From Berryella intestinalis (GTDB lineage: Bacteria > Actinomycetota > Coriobacteriia > Coriobacteriales > Eggerthellaceae), in contig NZ_CP009302.1 in the NCBI RefSeq assembly GCF_000814825.1, positions 124,001 through 188,000 of the forward strand: a stretch of DNA of 64,000 nt, written 5' to 3'. Made by a program: the position numbers and the translations under genes. Of the stretch, positions 16,198 through 25,371 are shown piece by piece. Positions within the stretch are counted from its first letter, which is position 1. The number at the start of each line of letters is the position of its first letter. The notes under the pieces are model-generated. The model searched no databases. It had not been told where the DNA came from and saw only the letters and a list, made by a program, of their open reading frames with translations.

Positions 16198-18717
16198 ATG
16201 CAGATAGTGAAGAGAAGCGGAGCGTTCGAGCGCTACGACGGCTCGAAGATCGTTTCGGCGATGGAGAAGTCGTTTGCGGCGACGTCCGCCTCTGTGTCCC
16301 CGGCCGACCTCGAACGGATGCTGGGCCTGGTAGAGCGCCGCATGGAGGAGACCTCTGCCACCACGGTCGAGCAGATCCAGGACCTGGTTGAGGAAACCCT
16401 CATGAGCGAGGGGCATTTCGCCCAGGCGAAGGCGTACATCCTGTACCGCTCCCGCCGCAGCGCCCTGCGCCGCGATCGCGAGGAGATCGTCCGCCTAACG
16501 GGCGCTCCCGAGCTCGATTCGGTGCTTGCGCTGGTCCAGCGCGATTTCGCTGACGAGTTGTACGGGGTGTCCGCGTGGCTCGCCCGGTTCCACGGGTTCG
16601 TCAAGCCCGACATGGACGTCGACCAGCGCCTCGACGCCCTGATCCGCGCCGCAGTCGAGCTGACCACCCAGGAAGCTCCCCTGTGGAGCAATATCGCCGC
16701 GCGCGTTCTGGCGTTCTCCTTCCACGGAAAGACCGCCCGCGCGATGGCGCAGCGCGGGGTGGGGAGCTTCTACGACAAGGTTCGGATGCTCACCGACCTG
16801 GGCCTGTACGGCTCCTATATTCTGGAGAACTACACGCGGGACGAGATCGATCGCGCCGCCGGGCTTATCGACGACGCGCGCGACGGGCTGTTCGATTACG
16901 CGGGGCTCGATCTCATGCTGCGCCGCTACGTCATCCGCACCCACGAAGGAGAGGCCGTCGAAACCCCGCAGGAGATGTTTCTGGGAGTGGCTCTCCACCT
17001 GGCCATGCGCGAGGATCGTGCGGTGCGCATGGAGTGGGTCGAGCGCTTCTACGACATGCTGAGCGAGCTGAAGGTGACGATGGCCACCCCGACGCTGTCC
17101 AACGCGCGCAAGCCGCACCATCAGCTGTCCAGCTGCTTCATCGACACCGTGCCCGATTCGCTGGAGGGGATCTACCGTTCGGTCGACAACTTCGCACAGG
17201 TGTCGAAGTTCGGCGGCGGCATGGGCATGTACCTGGGCAAAGTGCGCGCGACAGGCGGTTCGATCCGCGGGTTCAAAGGCGCCGCCGGAGGGGTGATCCG
17301 CTGGATCCGCGTGATCAACGACACGGCGGTTGCCGTCGATCAGCTGGGCATGCGCTCGGGGGCCGTGGCCTTGTACCTGGACGCCTGGCATCGCGACCTG
17401 CCCGAGTTCCTGCAGATCCGCACGAACAACGGCGACGAGCGCATGAAGGCCCACGACGTGTTTCCTGCCGTGTGCTATCCCGACCTGTTCTGGAAGCTGG
17501 CCAAGCAGGATATGTCGCAGGAGTGGCATCTCATGGATCCGCACGAGATCCTCGTGGTGAAAGGGTACGCGCTTGAGGACTACTTCGGGGAGGAATGGGA
17601 GCGCCGCTACCTCGATTGCGTGGCCGACCCGCGCATCTCCAAGCGCACGATGACGGTGCGGGACGTGGTGAGGCTGATCATCAAGTCGGCGGTCGAGACG
17701 GGTGCGCCCTTCGCGTTCATGCGCGACACGGTGAACCGCGCCAATCCCAACCCGCATGCCGGTGTGATCTACTGTTCGAACCTGTGCACCGAGATCGCTC
17801 AGAACACCTCGGCGATGGAGACGGTTTCGCGCGAGGTGGTTACCGAAGAGGGCGATACCGTGGTGGTTACCACGGTGCGGCCGGGGGATTTCGTGGTGTG
17901 CAACCTGGCCAGCCTGTCGCTGGGCCGCATTGCGGTCGAAGACGATGCCGAGCTGCGCGAAGTCACGCGTTCGGCCGTGCGCGCCCTGGACAACGTGATC
18001 GACCTGAACTTCTACGCGCTGCCGTACGCGCGCGTGACCAACCATAGGTACCGCTCGGTCGGCCTGGGCGTGAGCGGCTACCACCATATGCTGGCCAAGC
18101 GCAAGATCCGCTGGGAAAGCGAGGAGCACCTGCAGTTTTCCGACGAGGTGTTCGAGCGCATCAACCGCTTCGCCATCGAGGCTTCCAGCGACCTGGCCGC
18201 CGAGCGGGGAAGCTACGACCGCTTCGAGGGTTCCGATTGGCAGACCGGTGCCTACTTCGACAAGCGCGGGTATGCGGGAGGCGCGTGGGAGGAGGTTCGG
18301 GCCAAGGTCGCTCGGCAGGGGATGCGCAACGCCTACCTGCTGTCGGTGGCTCCCACCAGCTCGACGTCGATTCTTGCGGGAACCTCGGCGGGGCTCGACC
18401 CCATCATGCGCCGTTTCTTCCTGGAGGAGAAGAAGGGGATGATGCTGCCGCGCATCGCCCCCGAGCTGTCCATGGAAACGTACTGGTACTACAAGCCGGC
18501 CCACCTGATCGATCAGATGTGGTCCATCCGCGCAGCCGGCGTGCGCCAGCGCCATATCGACCAGGCGCAGTCGATGAACCTCTACATCACCAACGAGTTC
18601 ACCATGCGCCAGGTGTTCGACCTGTACGCGAGCGCATGGGAGGCCGGGGTGAAAACCGTTTACTACGTGCGGTCGAAATCGCTCGAGGTCGGCGAATGCG
18701 AGAGCTGCTCGGCGTAG
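16198..18717 (+). CDS. nrdA: Class I ribonucleoside-diphosphate reductase, alpha subunit
   Basis: The protein has 839 residues; the ATG is preceded by AGGAG. An ATP-cone occupies the first ~90 residues (IVKRSGAFERYDGSKI). The catalytic barrel shows the substrate-site cysteines in HHQLSSCFIDT and YCSNLCTEI, and the conserved VAPTSSTSILAGTS. The C-terminal CESCSA pair can re-reduce the active site. It makes deoxyribonucleotides together with nrdB downstream. Class I enzymes need oxygen to form their cofactor, which is notable in an organism otherwise geared to anaerobic respiration. Regulation by NrdR is suggested by the upstream boxes. Confidence 0.96.
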   Translation: MQIVKRSGAFERYDGSKIVSAMEKSFAATSASVSPADLERMLGLVERRMEETSATTVEQIQDLVEETLMSEGHFAQAKAYILYRSRRSALRRDREEIVRLTGAPELDSVLALVQRDFADELYGVSAWLARFHGFVKPDMDVDQRLDALIRAAVELTTQEAPLWSNIAARVLAFSFHGKTARAMAQRGVGSFYDKVRMLTDLGLYGSYILENYTRDEIDRAAGLIDDARDGLFDYAGLDLMLRRYVIRTHEGEAVETPQEMFLGVALHLAMREDRAVRMEWVERFYDMLSELKVTMATPTLSNARKPHHQLSSCFIDTVPDSLEGIYRSVDNFAQVSKFGGGMGMYLGKVRATGGSIRGFKGAAGGVIRWIRVINDTAVAVDQLGMRSGAVALYLDAWHRDLPEFLQIRTNNGDERMKAHDVFPAVCYPDLFWKLAKQDMSQEWHLMDPHEILVVKGYALEDYFGEEWERRYLDCVADPRISKRTMTVRDVVRLIIKSAVETGAPFAFMRDTVNRANPNPHAGVIYCSNLCTEIAQNTSAMETVSREVVTEEGDTVVVTTVRPGDFVVCNLASLSLGRIAVEDDAELREVTRSAVRALDNVIDLNFYALPYARVTNHRYRSVGLGVSGYHHMLAKRKIRWESEEHLQFSDEVFERINRFAIEASSDLAAERGSYDRFEGSDWQTGAYFDKRGYAGGAWEEVRAKVARQGMRNAYLLSVAPTSSTSILAGTSAGLDPIMRRFFLEEKKGMMLPRIAPELSMETYWYYKPAHLIDQMWSIRAAGVRQRHIDQAQSMNLYITNEFTMRQVFDLYASAWEAGVKTVYYVRSKSLEVGECESCSA

Positions 18718-18824
18718 GTCGCATCGATTTCCGCAGCGCCGGACCGCGCCCGCAGCGTGCCGTCGCCGCGTTCGGATGGACGCCCGATCGCGCCGCCCGA
18801 ACCGTGTTCACAGAAAGGACTATC

Positions 18825-19883
18825 ATGACGCTTGGCTCCGACGACCAGCTCAAACGAACCCCCCTGTTCAACCCCGACGGCGATACCGAGGTGAGAGCTC
18901 GCCGCATGATCGGGGGAAACACCACCAACCTGAACGATTTCAACAACCTGAAGTATCCCTGGGTGTCCGACTGGTACCGCCAGGCTATGAACAACTTCTG
19001 GATCCCCGAAGAGATCAACCTCGCCCAGGACATCAAGGACTACCCGAAGCTCACCGAAGCCGAGCGCACCGCCTACGACAAGATCCTCTCGTTTCTGGTG
19101 TTTCTGGACTCGCTGCAGTCGGCGAACCTCCCCAACGTGTCCGAGTACGTTACGGCGAACGAGGTGAACCTGTGCCTGCACATCCAGACGTTCCAGGAAT
19201 GCGTGCACTCGCAGAGCTACTCGTACATGCTCGACACCATCTGCAGCCCCGAGAAGCGAAACGAGATCCTGTACCAATGGCGCGATGACCAGCATCTCCT
19301 CAAGCGCAATACCTTCATCGGCGACCTGTACAACGAGTTTTTGGCCGATCGCAGCCCGCGTGCGCTTCTGCGTGTGTGCATGGCCAACTACATTCTGGAG
19401 GGCATCTACTTCTACTCGGGCTTCATGTTCTTCTACAACCTGGCGCGCAACGGCAAAATGCCCGGCAGCGCCCAGGAAATCCGCTACATCAACCGCGACG
19501 AGAACACGCACCTGTGGCTGTTCCGCAACCTCATCACCGAGTTGCAGGCTGAAGAACCCCAGCTGTTCGACGACTCCATGGTTGCCGAGCTGCGTGAGAT
19601 GCTGATCGAGGGAGTGGGCCAGGAGATCGCCTGGGGACGTTACGTCATCGGCGACGACATTACCGGGTTGACGTCCGATATGATCGAGCGCTACGTGCGC
19701 TACCTGGGGAACCTGCGCTGGAGCCAAATCGGTTACGGCATGCTGTTCGACGACTGCCGCGAGGAGCCGGCCGATATGGAATGGGTGGGACAGTATTCGA
19801 ACGCCAACATGGTGAAGACGGATTTCTTCGAGGCTCGCTCGACTGCCTACGCGAAATCAACCGCTCTGGTGGACGATCTGTAG
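18825..19883 (+). CDS. nrdB: Class I ribonucleoside-diphosphate reductase, beta subunit
   Basis: The protein has 352 residues; the ATG at 18825 follows AGAAAGGA. The di-iron site pattern is present: the Glu and His of QECVHSQSYSY with the radical Tyr a few residues on, and the later NRDENTHLWLF. The radical Tyr position is not replaced by Phe, so it is a Tyr-radical enzyme rather than a class Ic type. It lies 107 bp downstream of nrdA on the same strand and is probably co-transcribed. A hairpin at 19965 lies between it and the convergent RidA gene. Confidence 0.95.
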   Translation: MTLGSDDQLKRTPLFNPDGDTEVRARRMIGGNTTNLNDFNNLKYPWVSDWYRQAMNNFWIPEEINLAQDIKDYPKLTEAERTAYDKILSFLVFLDSLQSANLPNVSEYVTANEVNLCLHIQTFQECVHSQSYSYMLDTICSPEKRNEILYQWRDDQHLLKRNTFIGDLYNEFLADRSPRALLRVCMANYILEGIYFYSGFMFFYNLARNGKMPGSAQEIRYINRDENTHLWLFRNLITELQAEEPQLFDDSMVAELREMLIEGVGQEIAWGRYVIGDDITGLTSDMIERYVRYLGNLRWSQIGYGMLFDDCREEPADMEWVGQYSNANMVKTDFFEARSTAYAKSTALVDDL

Positions 19884-19964
19884 GAGGGCCGTTCCCGATC
19901 TACGGCTCTCCCGTTCGGGGTCGAACGGCGCGCTTTGCCGCCCGATCCCTCCGCAGGCATGAAA

Positions 19965-19997
19965 CGACCCCCGTTGCCGGATCGGCAGCGGGGGTCG
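19965..19997 (-). terminator. Hairpin terminator, likely for the RidA gene
   Basis: A 14-bp stem (CGACCCCCGTTGCC with GGCAGCGGGGGTCG, one wobble) and 5-base loop lie between convergent genes. On the minus strand it is followed by a short TTTC; on the plus strand there is no T run. Confidence 0.7.
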
Positions 19998-20072
19998 CGC
20001 AAAAGGGGGTGCGAAGTTCGATCGCAGGTCGGATGCGCTCGGGTGAACCCGTGCGCATCCGATTCAAGCGGG

Positions 20073-21341
20073 CTATTTCACCGGAGGCGTGCCCTCGGCG
20101 TTTCCGAAGATGGCGTCGATCTGGACATGCGCATCCATGGGCAGGGTGTTGACGCCCACCACGCGACGGGCGGCCTGCGCCTTGGGGAAGAACGCAGCGT
20201 ACACTTCGTCGACGGCGTCGAGGTCGGCGAGGTCCTTCAGGAAGATGTTCACCTTCACGGCGTCTTCCATCACATGATCGACGCTCTCGATGATGGCCTT
20301 GATGTTCTTGAAGCACTGCTCGGCCTCGGCCTTGGTGCCGCCGCCCACAAGCGCGCCGGTTGCGGGGTCGATGCCCAGCTGAGCCGAAATGTTGTTGTAG
20401 TGGGAGAAGGCAACGGTCTGGCTCGAAAGCGCGCTTGCGGGGGCCTGAGCATTGCTGCTGGCTTCGACGATGAGGCCATGGCGGTCTTCGACAGCCTGGG
20501 GAGGCGTGCCGTCGCCGTGGGAGACTACGGCCTCGATCTGCACCAGCGCATGCAGGGGAAGGTCGGTTACTTCGACGACCGTGCGAGCGGGCATGTAGCC
20601 CACCGCGCGGGCGATGCCCGAATCGGGGAAGAAGCGGGTGTAGGATTCGTTCACCGCGTCGAGGTCGGCGAGGTCCTTCAGGAACACGTTCACCTTGACG
20701 ATATCGTCGAAGGGAACGTCGATGCTGGTCAGAATCGACTTGATGTTCTTGAGGCACTGAGCGGCCTGTTCTTTGGCGCCGCCGACGACGATCTGCCCGG
20801 TAACGGGGTCGACGGGCAGCTGCGCGGTGATGTTGTTGTAGTGCGAGAAGGCCACGCTCTGGGTGGACAGGTCGCTGAGGGGCGCGGCGGCGGTGTTGTT
20901 GGTGTACTTCAGCAGGTCGCCGGCCTGAGGTGCGTTGGGGATGGTGCCTTCGCCGTTCGAGACGAGGGCCTCCACCTGGATGTCGGCGTCAAGCGGGAGC
21001 GCCGCGACGGCGACCACGGTGCGGGAGGGCACGTAGGTGGGGAAGAACTGACGGTAGACGGCGTCCACCGCGTCCATGTTCTTGAGGTCCTTGACGAACA
21101 CGGTGATGCGGATGACGTCGTTCATCACGTGGTCGATGCTCTCGACGACGGCCTTGATGTTCTTGAAGCACTGAAGGGCCTGGGCCTCGATGCCGCCCTC
21201 GACGACCTTGCCGGTCGCGGGGTCGACGGGAAGCTGGGCCGAAAGGTTGTTGTAATGCGAGAACGCCGCGGTCTGTGCGTACAGGGGGTTGACCGGTGCA
21301 TTCTGGGTGTTGCGTGCAACTACTACGTTATCGCCGCTCAT
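20073..21341 (-). CDS. Triple RidA (YjgF/UK114) domain protein
   Basis: The protein has 422 residues and consists of three tandem RidA domains (about 1-135, 150-285, 300-422). Each starts with AFSHYNN and AQL and continues with a CxKNIK helix and a VFVKDL-type strand. A single RidA is about 130 residues and works as a trimer with active sites between subunits, so this chain may fold as its own pseudo-trimer. The substrate-binding Arg of RidA is kept in every domain (Arg107, Arg253, Arg392). The acidic residue that follows is Glu, Glu and Asp. RidA hydrolyses reactive enamine/imine intermediates; related proteins deaminate small compounds. Neighbours (transporter, creatininase-family enzyme) suggest a catabolic role. 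Confidence 0.9.
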   Translation of the reverse strand: MSGDNVVVARNTQNAPVNPLYAQTAAFSHYNNLSAQLPVDPATGKVVEGGIEAQALQCFKNIKAVVESIDHVMNDVIRITVFVKDLKNMDAVDAVYRQFFPTYVPSRTVVAVAALPLDADIQVEALVSNGEGTIPNAPQAGDLLKYTNNTAAAPLSDLSTQSVAFSHYNNITAQLPVDPVTGQIVVGGAKEQAAQCLKNIKSILTSIDVPFDDIVKVNVFLKDLADLDAVNESYTRFFPDSGIARAVGYMPARTVVEVTDLPLHALVQIEAVVSHGDGTPPQAVEDRHGLIVEASSNAQAPASALSSQTVAFSHYNNISAQLGIDPATGALVGGGTKAEAEQCFKNIKAIIESVDHVMEDAVKVNIFLKDLADLDAVDEVYAAFFPKAQAARRVVGVNTLPMDAHVQIDAIFGNAEGTPPVK

Positions 21342-21831
21342 AGTGCCTCCTTCAGATGGTTCTCTTCCGTTGATCCGTGCGGCGAACCCGGTTTTCGGGC
21401 GGGTCCGCGCCGTTTCCCAAGATGGAGCCCTTCGTGTGCTCGCGACTCGTACCGCAAGCGTAGGCTATGCATCTTTCGAGGGAGTACATTGTAGCGTCTG
21501 AATGAAACGGTTTTGATACGTTTAATGAATTACCTGGTAGGTATACGTATTCATTATTTTGAGTATAAGTAGAAATGAAAAACTAATGATAGATAATGCA
21601 TAAAAATTCAAGTTATAGATCGAAACATCCAGAATAAAGCAACTACCGCTTACCGATTGGCCGCTGTGGCGCCCTCGAGGGGGCGATATGCGCCGTATGG
21701 GCGAATCGAAGGGCGGATTGATGCATGCGGAGCCGTTCGGGCGGTGCGGAAACCAGCCTTCGGGGCCCGTTGCCGCATTACGGCCTGGGCGGCGGGTCCG
21801 AGGGGATCCGCCGCCGCAAGCAGTTGTCGGC
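21342..21831. other. AT-rich regulatory region upstream of the RidA gene
   Basis: There is no gene in these 490 bases. About 21510-21640 is strikingly AT-rich compared with its surroundings. It holds an inverted repeat TAATGAAT/ATTCATTA (21523-21530 and 21549-21556), between whose arms lies ACCTGGTAGGT (21532-21542). On the minus strand a TACAAT (complement of 21488-21493) could be the -10 of the RidA gene. Confidence 0.55.
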
Positions 21832-23130
21832 CTACTCGATGTCGTTGAGGTGGATACCGTTGTAGTCGCGCGCGGTGAGCAGCAGGATCACGCCCGCGAC
21901 CACGCAGATACCCATCATGTAGTAGGCGGGCGCCATGCCGTCTCCGGTCGCGTCGATAAGCGCGGTGGCGACGAAGGAGGCCGTCCCTCCGAAGATGACA
22001 TAAGCGATATTGGAGCCCAGCGCGGCGCCGGTGTAGCGCACCTCGGTGGGGAACATCTCGGCTTGGTAGCACGCGATGTTGGAGTCGTTGATGGAAAGCG
22101 TCACGCACAAAACGAGCTGGGCGGCGATGATCACCGGCAACGACCCGGTTCCTAAGAGCGTGAACGCCGGGATGCTGAGCACGATGAAGGCGATGCAGGC
22201 GCCCAGGAGCATCCTTTTGCGGCCCACGATGTCGGACACCTTGCCGGCGACGAGCACGATGAGGATGTAGGCCACCAAGGCGATGTCGGTGGCGAGCTGG
22301 GCGGGAGCCGCCTCGATTCCCACGTAGCTGGTGAGATAGGTGGGAAGGTAGGTAAGCACCAGGTAGAACCCGACGGAATTCACCATGGTCGCGGCGATGC
22401 TGGACAGCAGGCGCCGGCCGTACTTCTTGAATACCAGGCGGCTGGGTCGGGGCGCTTCGGCGACGCGGTTGGTGTTCGCCGTCATATGCTCGAAGGCGGG
22501 GGAGTCCTCCAGCTTGGTGCGGATGTAGTGGGCGATGAGGCCCAGAGGTCCGGCCAGAAGAAACGGGATGCGCCAGCCCCATGCGATCACGTCGGACTCG
22601 GGCAGCAGCAGCTTGATGAGCAGCGCCATGGTCGATCCGGCGAACAGACCCGCTGCGGTCGAGGCGGGAACGAGCGAGCAGTATTTGCCGCGGTGCTCGG
22701 GTGGGGCGTATTCGGCCAGGAACACGGCCGCTCCCGAATACTCGCCTGCGGCGGAGAATCCCTGCACGCTGCGCAGGCATACCAGCAGAATGGGGGAGAG
22801 GATGCCCAGGGTTTCGAAAGTGGGCAGGCACCCGATGAGGAACGCAGCGCCGGTCATGAGGAAGATCGACATGGAAAGCGACCACTTGCGGCCCTTCTTG
22901 TCGCCCAGGCTTCCCCAAAACGCCGCTCCCAGCGGGCGGAAGATGAACGAGATGGCGAACACGGCGAACGCCAGAAGCGTGGAGTTTACCTCCGACTCGG
23001 GGAAGAACACGATACCGATGGTGATGGCGAAATACGCGTAGGTGGCGTAGTCGAACCATTCGATGAAGTTCCCCAGAAACGACGATAGTGCAACTTTGAA
23101 CGGGACTTTCGGTGTCTCATGGCCGCTCAT
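21832..23130 (-). CDS. MHS-family metabolite:H+ symporter (MFS)
   Basis: The protein has 432 residues and about twelve membrane helices. The N-terminal FLGNFIEWFDYATYAYFA is the mark of the metabolite:H+ symporter group (ProP, ShiA, KgtP). GDKKGRK between helices 2 and 3 is the MFS loop motif. I chose MSGHETP as start because GGAGGAG precedes it; the open frame extends 28 codons upstream without a ribosome site. It probably imports the substrate of the neighbouring creatininase-family and RidA proteins, but the substrate is not evident. Confidence 0.9.
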   Translation of the reverse strand: MSGHETPKVPFKVALSSFLGNFIEWFDYATYAYFAITIGIVFFPESEVNSTLLAFAVFAISFIFRPLGAAFWGSLGDKKGRKWSLSMSIFLMTGAAFLIGCLPTFETLGILSPILLVCLRSVQGFSAAGEYSGAAVFLAEYAPPEHRGKYCSLVPASTAAGLFAGSTMALLIKLLLPESDVIAWGWRIPFLLAGPLGLIAHYIRTKLEDSPAFEHMTANTNRVAEAPRPSRLVFKKYGRRLLSSIAATMVNSVGFYLVLTYLPTYLTSYVGIEAAPAQLATDIALVAYILIVLVAGKVSDIVGRKRMLLGACIAFIVLSIPAFTLLGTGSLPVIIAAQLVLCVTLSINDSNIACYQAEMFPTEVRYTGAALGSNIAYVIFGGTASFVATALIDATGDGMAPAYYMMGICVVAGVILLLTARDYNGIHLNDIE

Positions 23131-23242
23131 GGCAGTCTCCTCCCTAGGATTTCGTGGTAGTCCCCGCGAAAACAGACGACTTCGTTGAGCGCGGAAGCCG
23201 AGCGCGCACTGCATACGAGGTTCATGTCTCTCCTTTCGACCA

Positions 23243-23270
23243 GGCCCTCCGCGCCATGTATCGGAGGGCC
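23243..23270 (-). terminator. Hairpin between the creatininase-family and MHS genes
   Basis: A perfect 9-bp stem (GGCCCTCCG with CGGAGGGCC) and 10-base loop lie just after the creatininase-family stop codon. No T run follows, so it may be a weak terminator or an mRNA-end stabiliser within the operon. Confidence 0.45.
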
Positions 23271-23286
23271 CGTTCTTCGCGATGGG

Positions 23287-24093
23287 TTAGGCGAACTCGC
23301 GTTTTATGGCATCCACCATGTTGCGCACGGCCACGTCGCGCAGGATGACGCCCTTCTCCACCGACGACGCGGCGGGCGAGGACAGGCATCCCGAGGGGGG
23401 TGTGTACTCGGGGATGATGGGCAGCACGTCGTAGTTGGGCAGCACGGCGGGCAGATCGCGGTACAGCGGTTCGGCCGCCTTGCCCAGATCGACCAGGTCG
23501 GGGTAGAACAGCAGCATGAGCGACGTCTCCATGACGCCCGCATGCTCGAGGTCCCATCCCGTGAACCCTTCCGGGTACAGCCGCTCGATGGTCTCTTCGT
23601 CCACGAAGTCCCAGTAGGACATAAGTTGGATCTTCGCGTCGTCGATGCCGTTCGCGCGAGCGTCCTCGAGGGCGAGCTCGGCCCCTTCGAAGATGAACTG
23701 GAAGTTCTCGTAATGGCCGTTCATCAGCACGATTTTGCGGGCTCCTTGGGCGATCAGGCTGAACACGATATCGCGGGCCAGGGCGATGAGCGTCGTGCCG
23801 CGCAGGCTGGTAGTGCCGGTGAGGTGGAACCCTCCACCCGAGCGCTGCTGCGATCGGTAGCCGTAGTTGATCGGTGCGGCCACGATGCCTTGGACAGCGC
23901 CTCCGGTCGACTTCGTGAGAGCCTCGGCGGTTGCACCCGCCATAGACTTCGTGAGTGCGGCGTCGACGCACATCGCCATATGCGAGCCGTGCTGCTCGAG
24001 AGCTCCGGCGGGGACGAACATCACCACGTCGCGCTCGAATTTCTCGCGGTAGGTGAAGGCGTCCATTTCCTCCATGTAGACGGTGCTTTTCAT
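23287..24093 (-). CDS. Creatininase-family amidohydrolase
   Basis: The protein has 268 residues. The binuclear metal site of creatininase is intact: Glu33 and His35 (GALEQHGSHM), Asp44, and NGHYEN (residues 125-130) with His127 and Glu129. NGHYEN is closer to true creatininase than the NGHGGN seen in many relatives. The family hydrolyses cyclic amides such as creatinine, but also includes peptide and formamide hydrolases, so the substrate is uncertain. It sits between two transporter genes on the same strand, in a cluster with a triple-RidA protein, consistent with catabolism of an imported nitrogen compound. A GGAGG site precedes the start. Confidence 0.85.
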   Translation of the reverse strand: MKSTVYMEEMDAFTYREKFERDVVMFVPAGALEQHGSHMAMCVDAALTKSMAGATAEALTKSTGGAVQGIVAAPINYGYRSQQRSGGGFHLTGTTSLRGTTLIALARDIVFSLIAQGARKIVLMNGHYENFQFIFEGAELALEDARANGIDDAKIQLMSYWDFVDEETIERLYPEGFTGWDLEHAGVMETSLMLLFYPDLVDLGKAAEPLYRDLPAVLPNYDVLPIIPEYTPPSGCLSSPAASSVEKGVILRDVAVRNMVDAIKREFA

Positions 24094-24315
24094 GTTGGCC
24101 TCCTATGGGAATTGCGATCGCTTGGTGCAAGGCGGCGGCCGATCGGGCTTTCGCCCCTCGCGCCTCGAGGGCGCACGGCGGCAAGCCGGGCCTGCGATCG
24201 CGCGGTGCGGGAATGAGGTGTTCTTTCAGGGAGCGGACGAGGGCTGGTAGCTGGGGTGCGCCGCGTTCTCGGTCGGCGATCGCTCGGCGCCCGTCGCCCG
24301 CTCCGGAGGGCGGCT

Positions 24316-25371
24316 CTAGGCCTGCGCGGGGTCGGCGCTTTGGCCGCCCGGCTGTTCGTCGGGCAGCTTGCCGGCGTCGCCTTCCTTGCCGGCTGCGCTG
24401 GTGGAAAAGAAGATCTGCGCCACGCCGCCGACGACGATCAGGGTGCCGCCGATGATCTGGAAGACGGTCATGGTCTCGCCGAACAGCAGCAGGCCCAGGA
24501 ACGAGGCCATGATGGTCTCCTGGTAGGAGATCGCGGCGAGTTCGCCGGCCTTCAGGCGCTTAGTAGCATGCGTGAGCAGGTAGAACGCGCCGAACCCGGT
24601 GATGAGCGCTGCGGCGATCAGCACGGCCCAGGACGAGGCGGGCATGGTGAACAGGTTCCAAGCGTGGGTGATGATCTGGCCGGAGGCGTCGAACTGGGTC
24701 ACGCCGTTGACCTTCTCGGTGTAGGACAGAGGCTGCAGGAAGAAGTGGTGCCAGATCATCAGCACGATGATGGACAGCGATCCGAACAGGAAGTTCCACC
24801 AGGAACGGACGTTGGAGTCGCAGTCCTCGCGGTAGCGCGAGAAGAACAGGTACAGGCCGTAGGCGACGCCGGATGCAAAGGCGATGGCGTTGCCGAACGA
24901 GTACTTGGGATCGAGGTCCAGCGTGAGGCCCTCGGGGGTGATGATGCCCACGATGAACAGCATGCCCACCACAACGGCCACGATGCACAGGATGCCCTTG
25001 ATGTTCAGCTTCTCCCTCAGGAAGATGGCTGCGAGCACGGTCGAGTAGATCGGGCCCGTGTAGATGAGAAACGATGCGTTCGCCAGCGTCGTGTACTGGG
25101 TGGACAGGCAGTACAGGCCCGAGAGCAGACCCAGGAAGATGCCCGAGAGAAGCATCGTGCCGGAGAAGCGGGTTTCCCGGACTTTTTTGAATCCACCTAT
25201 GAACAGGAAAATTAAAGAAAGTGCGAGGAGCCCTGCAAAGTTGCGCCAGAAAGATACGAAGTCGCCTGGTGCGTCGATGAACCGTGCGAAAGCCCCGATC
25301 CCGCCCATCAACGAAGATGAGCCGAACATCATGATAAAGCCGATGAGCTTGTACTTAGCTCGTTCGTTCAT
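24316..25371 (-). CDS. EamA/DMT-family transporter
   Basis: The protein has 351 residues with about ten membrane helices in two EamA halves. The first half has FARFIDAPGDFVSFWRNFAG and AIFLREKLNIKGILCI. The second half ends with FLGLLLFGETMTVFQIIGG, the typical repeat-end motif. The start follows GGAGGGATAC. It is the first gene of the minus-strand cluster. Members move amino acids, metabolites or nucleoside-type compounds, often outward. A polar, Ala/Gly-rich tail of about 30 residues follows the last helix. Confidence 0.88.
   Translation of the reverse strand: MNERAKYKLIGFIMMFGSSSLMGGIGAFARFIDAPGDFVSFWRNFAGLLALSLIFLFIGGFKKVRETRFSGTMLLSGIFLGLLSGLYCLSTQYTTLANASFLIYTGPIYSTVLAAIFLREKLNIKGILCIVAVVVGMLFIVGIITPEGLTLDLDPKYSFGNAIAFASGVAYGLYLFFSRYREDCDSNVRSWWNFLFGSLSIIVLMIWHHFFLQPLSYTEKVNGVTQFDASGQIITHAWNLFTMPASSWAVLIAAALITGFGAFYLLTHATKRLKAGELAAISYQETIMASFLGLLLFGETMTVFQIIGGTLIVVGGVAQIFFSTSAAGKEGDAGKLPDEQPGGQSADPAQA

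Noticed and set aside
20380-21260. Recurring similar DNA segments about 420-440 bp apart as a DNA repeat or assembly artefact
   Set aside because: They encode the AFSHYNN region of the three RidA domains, and their codons have diverged, so they reflect an old domain triplication rather than a recent repeat.
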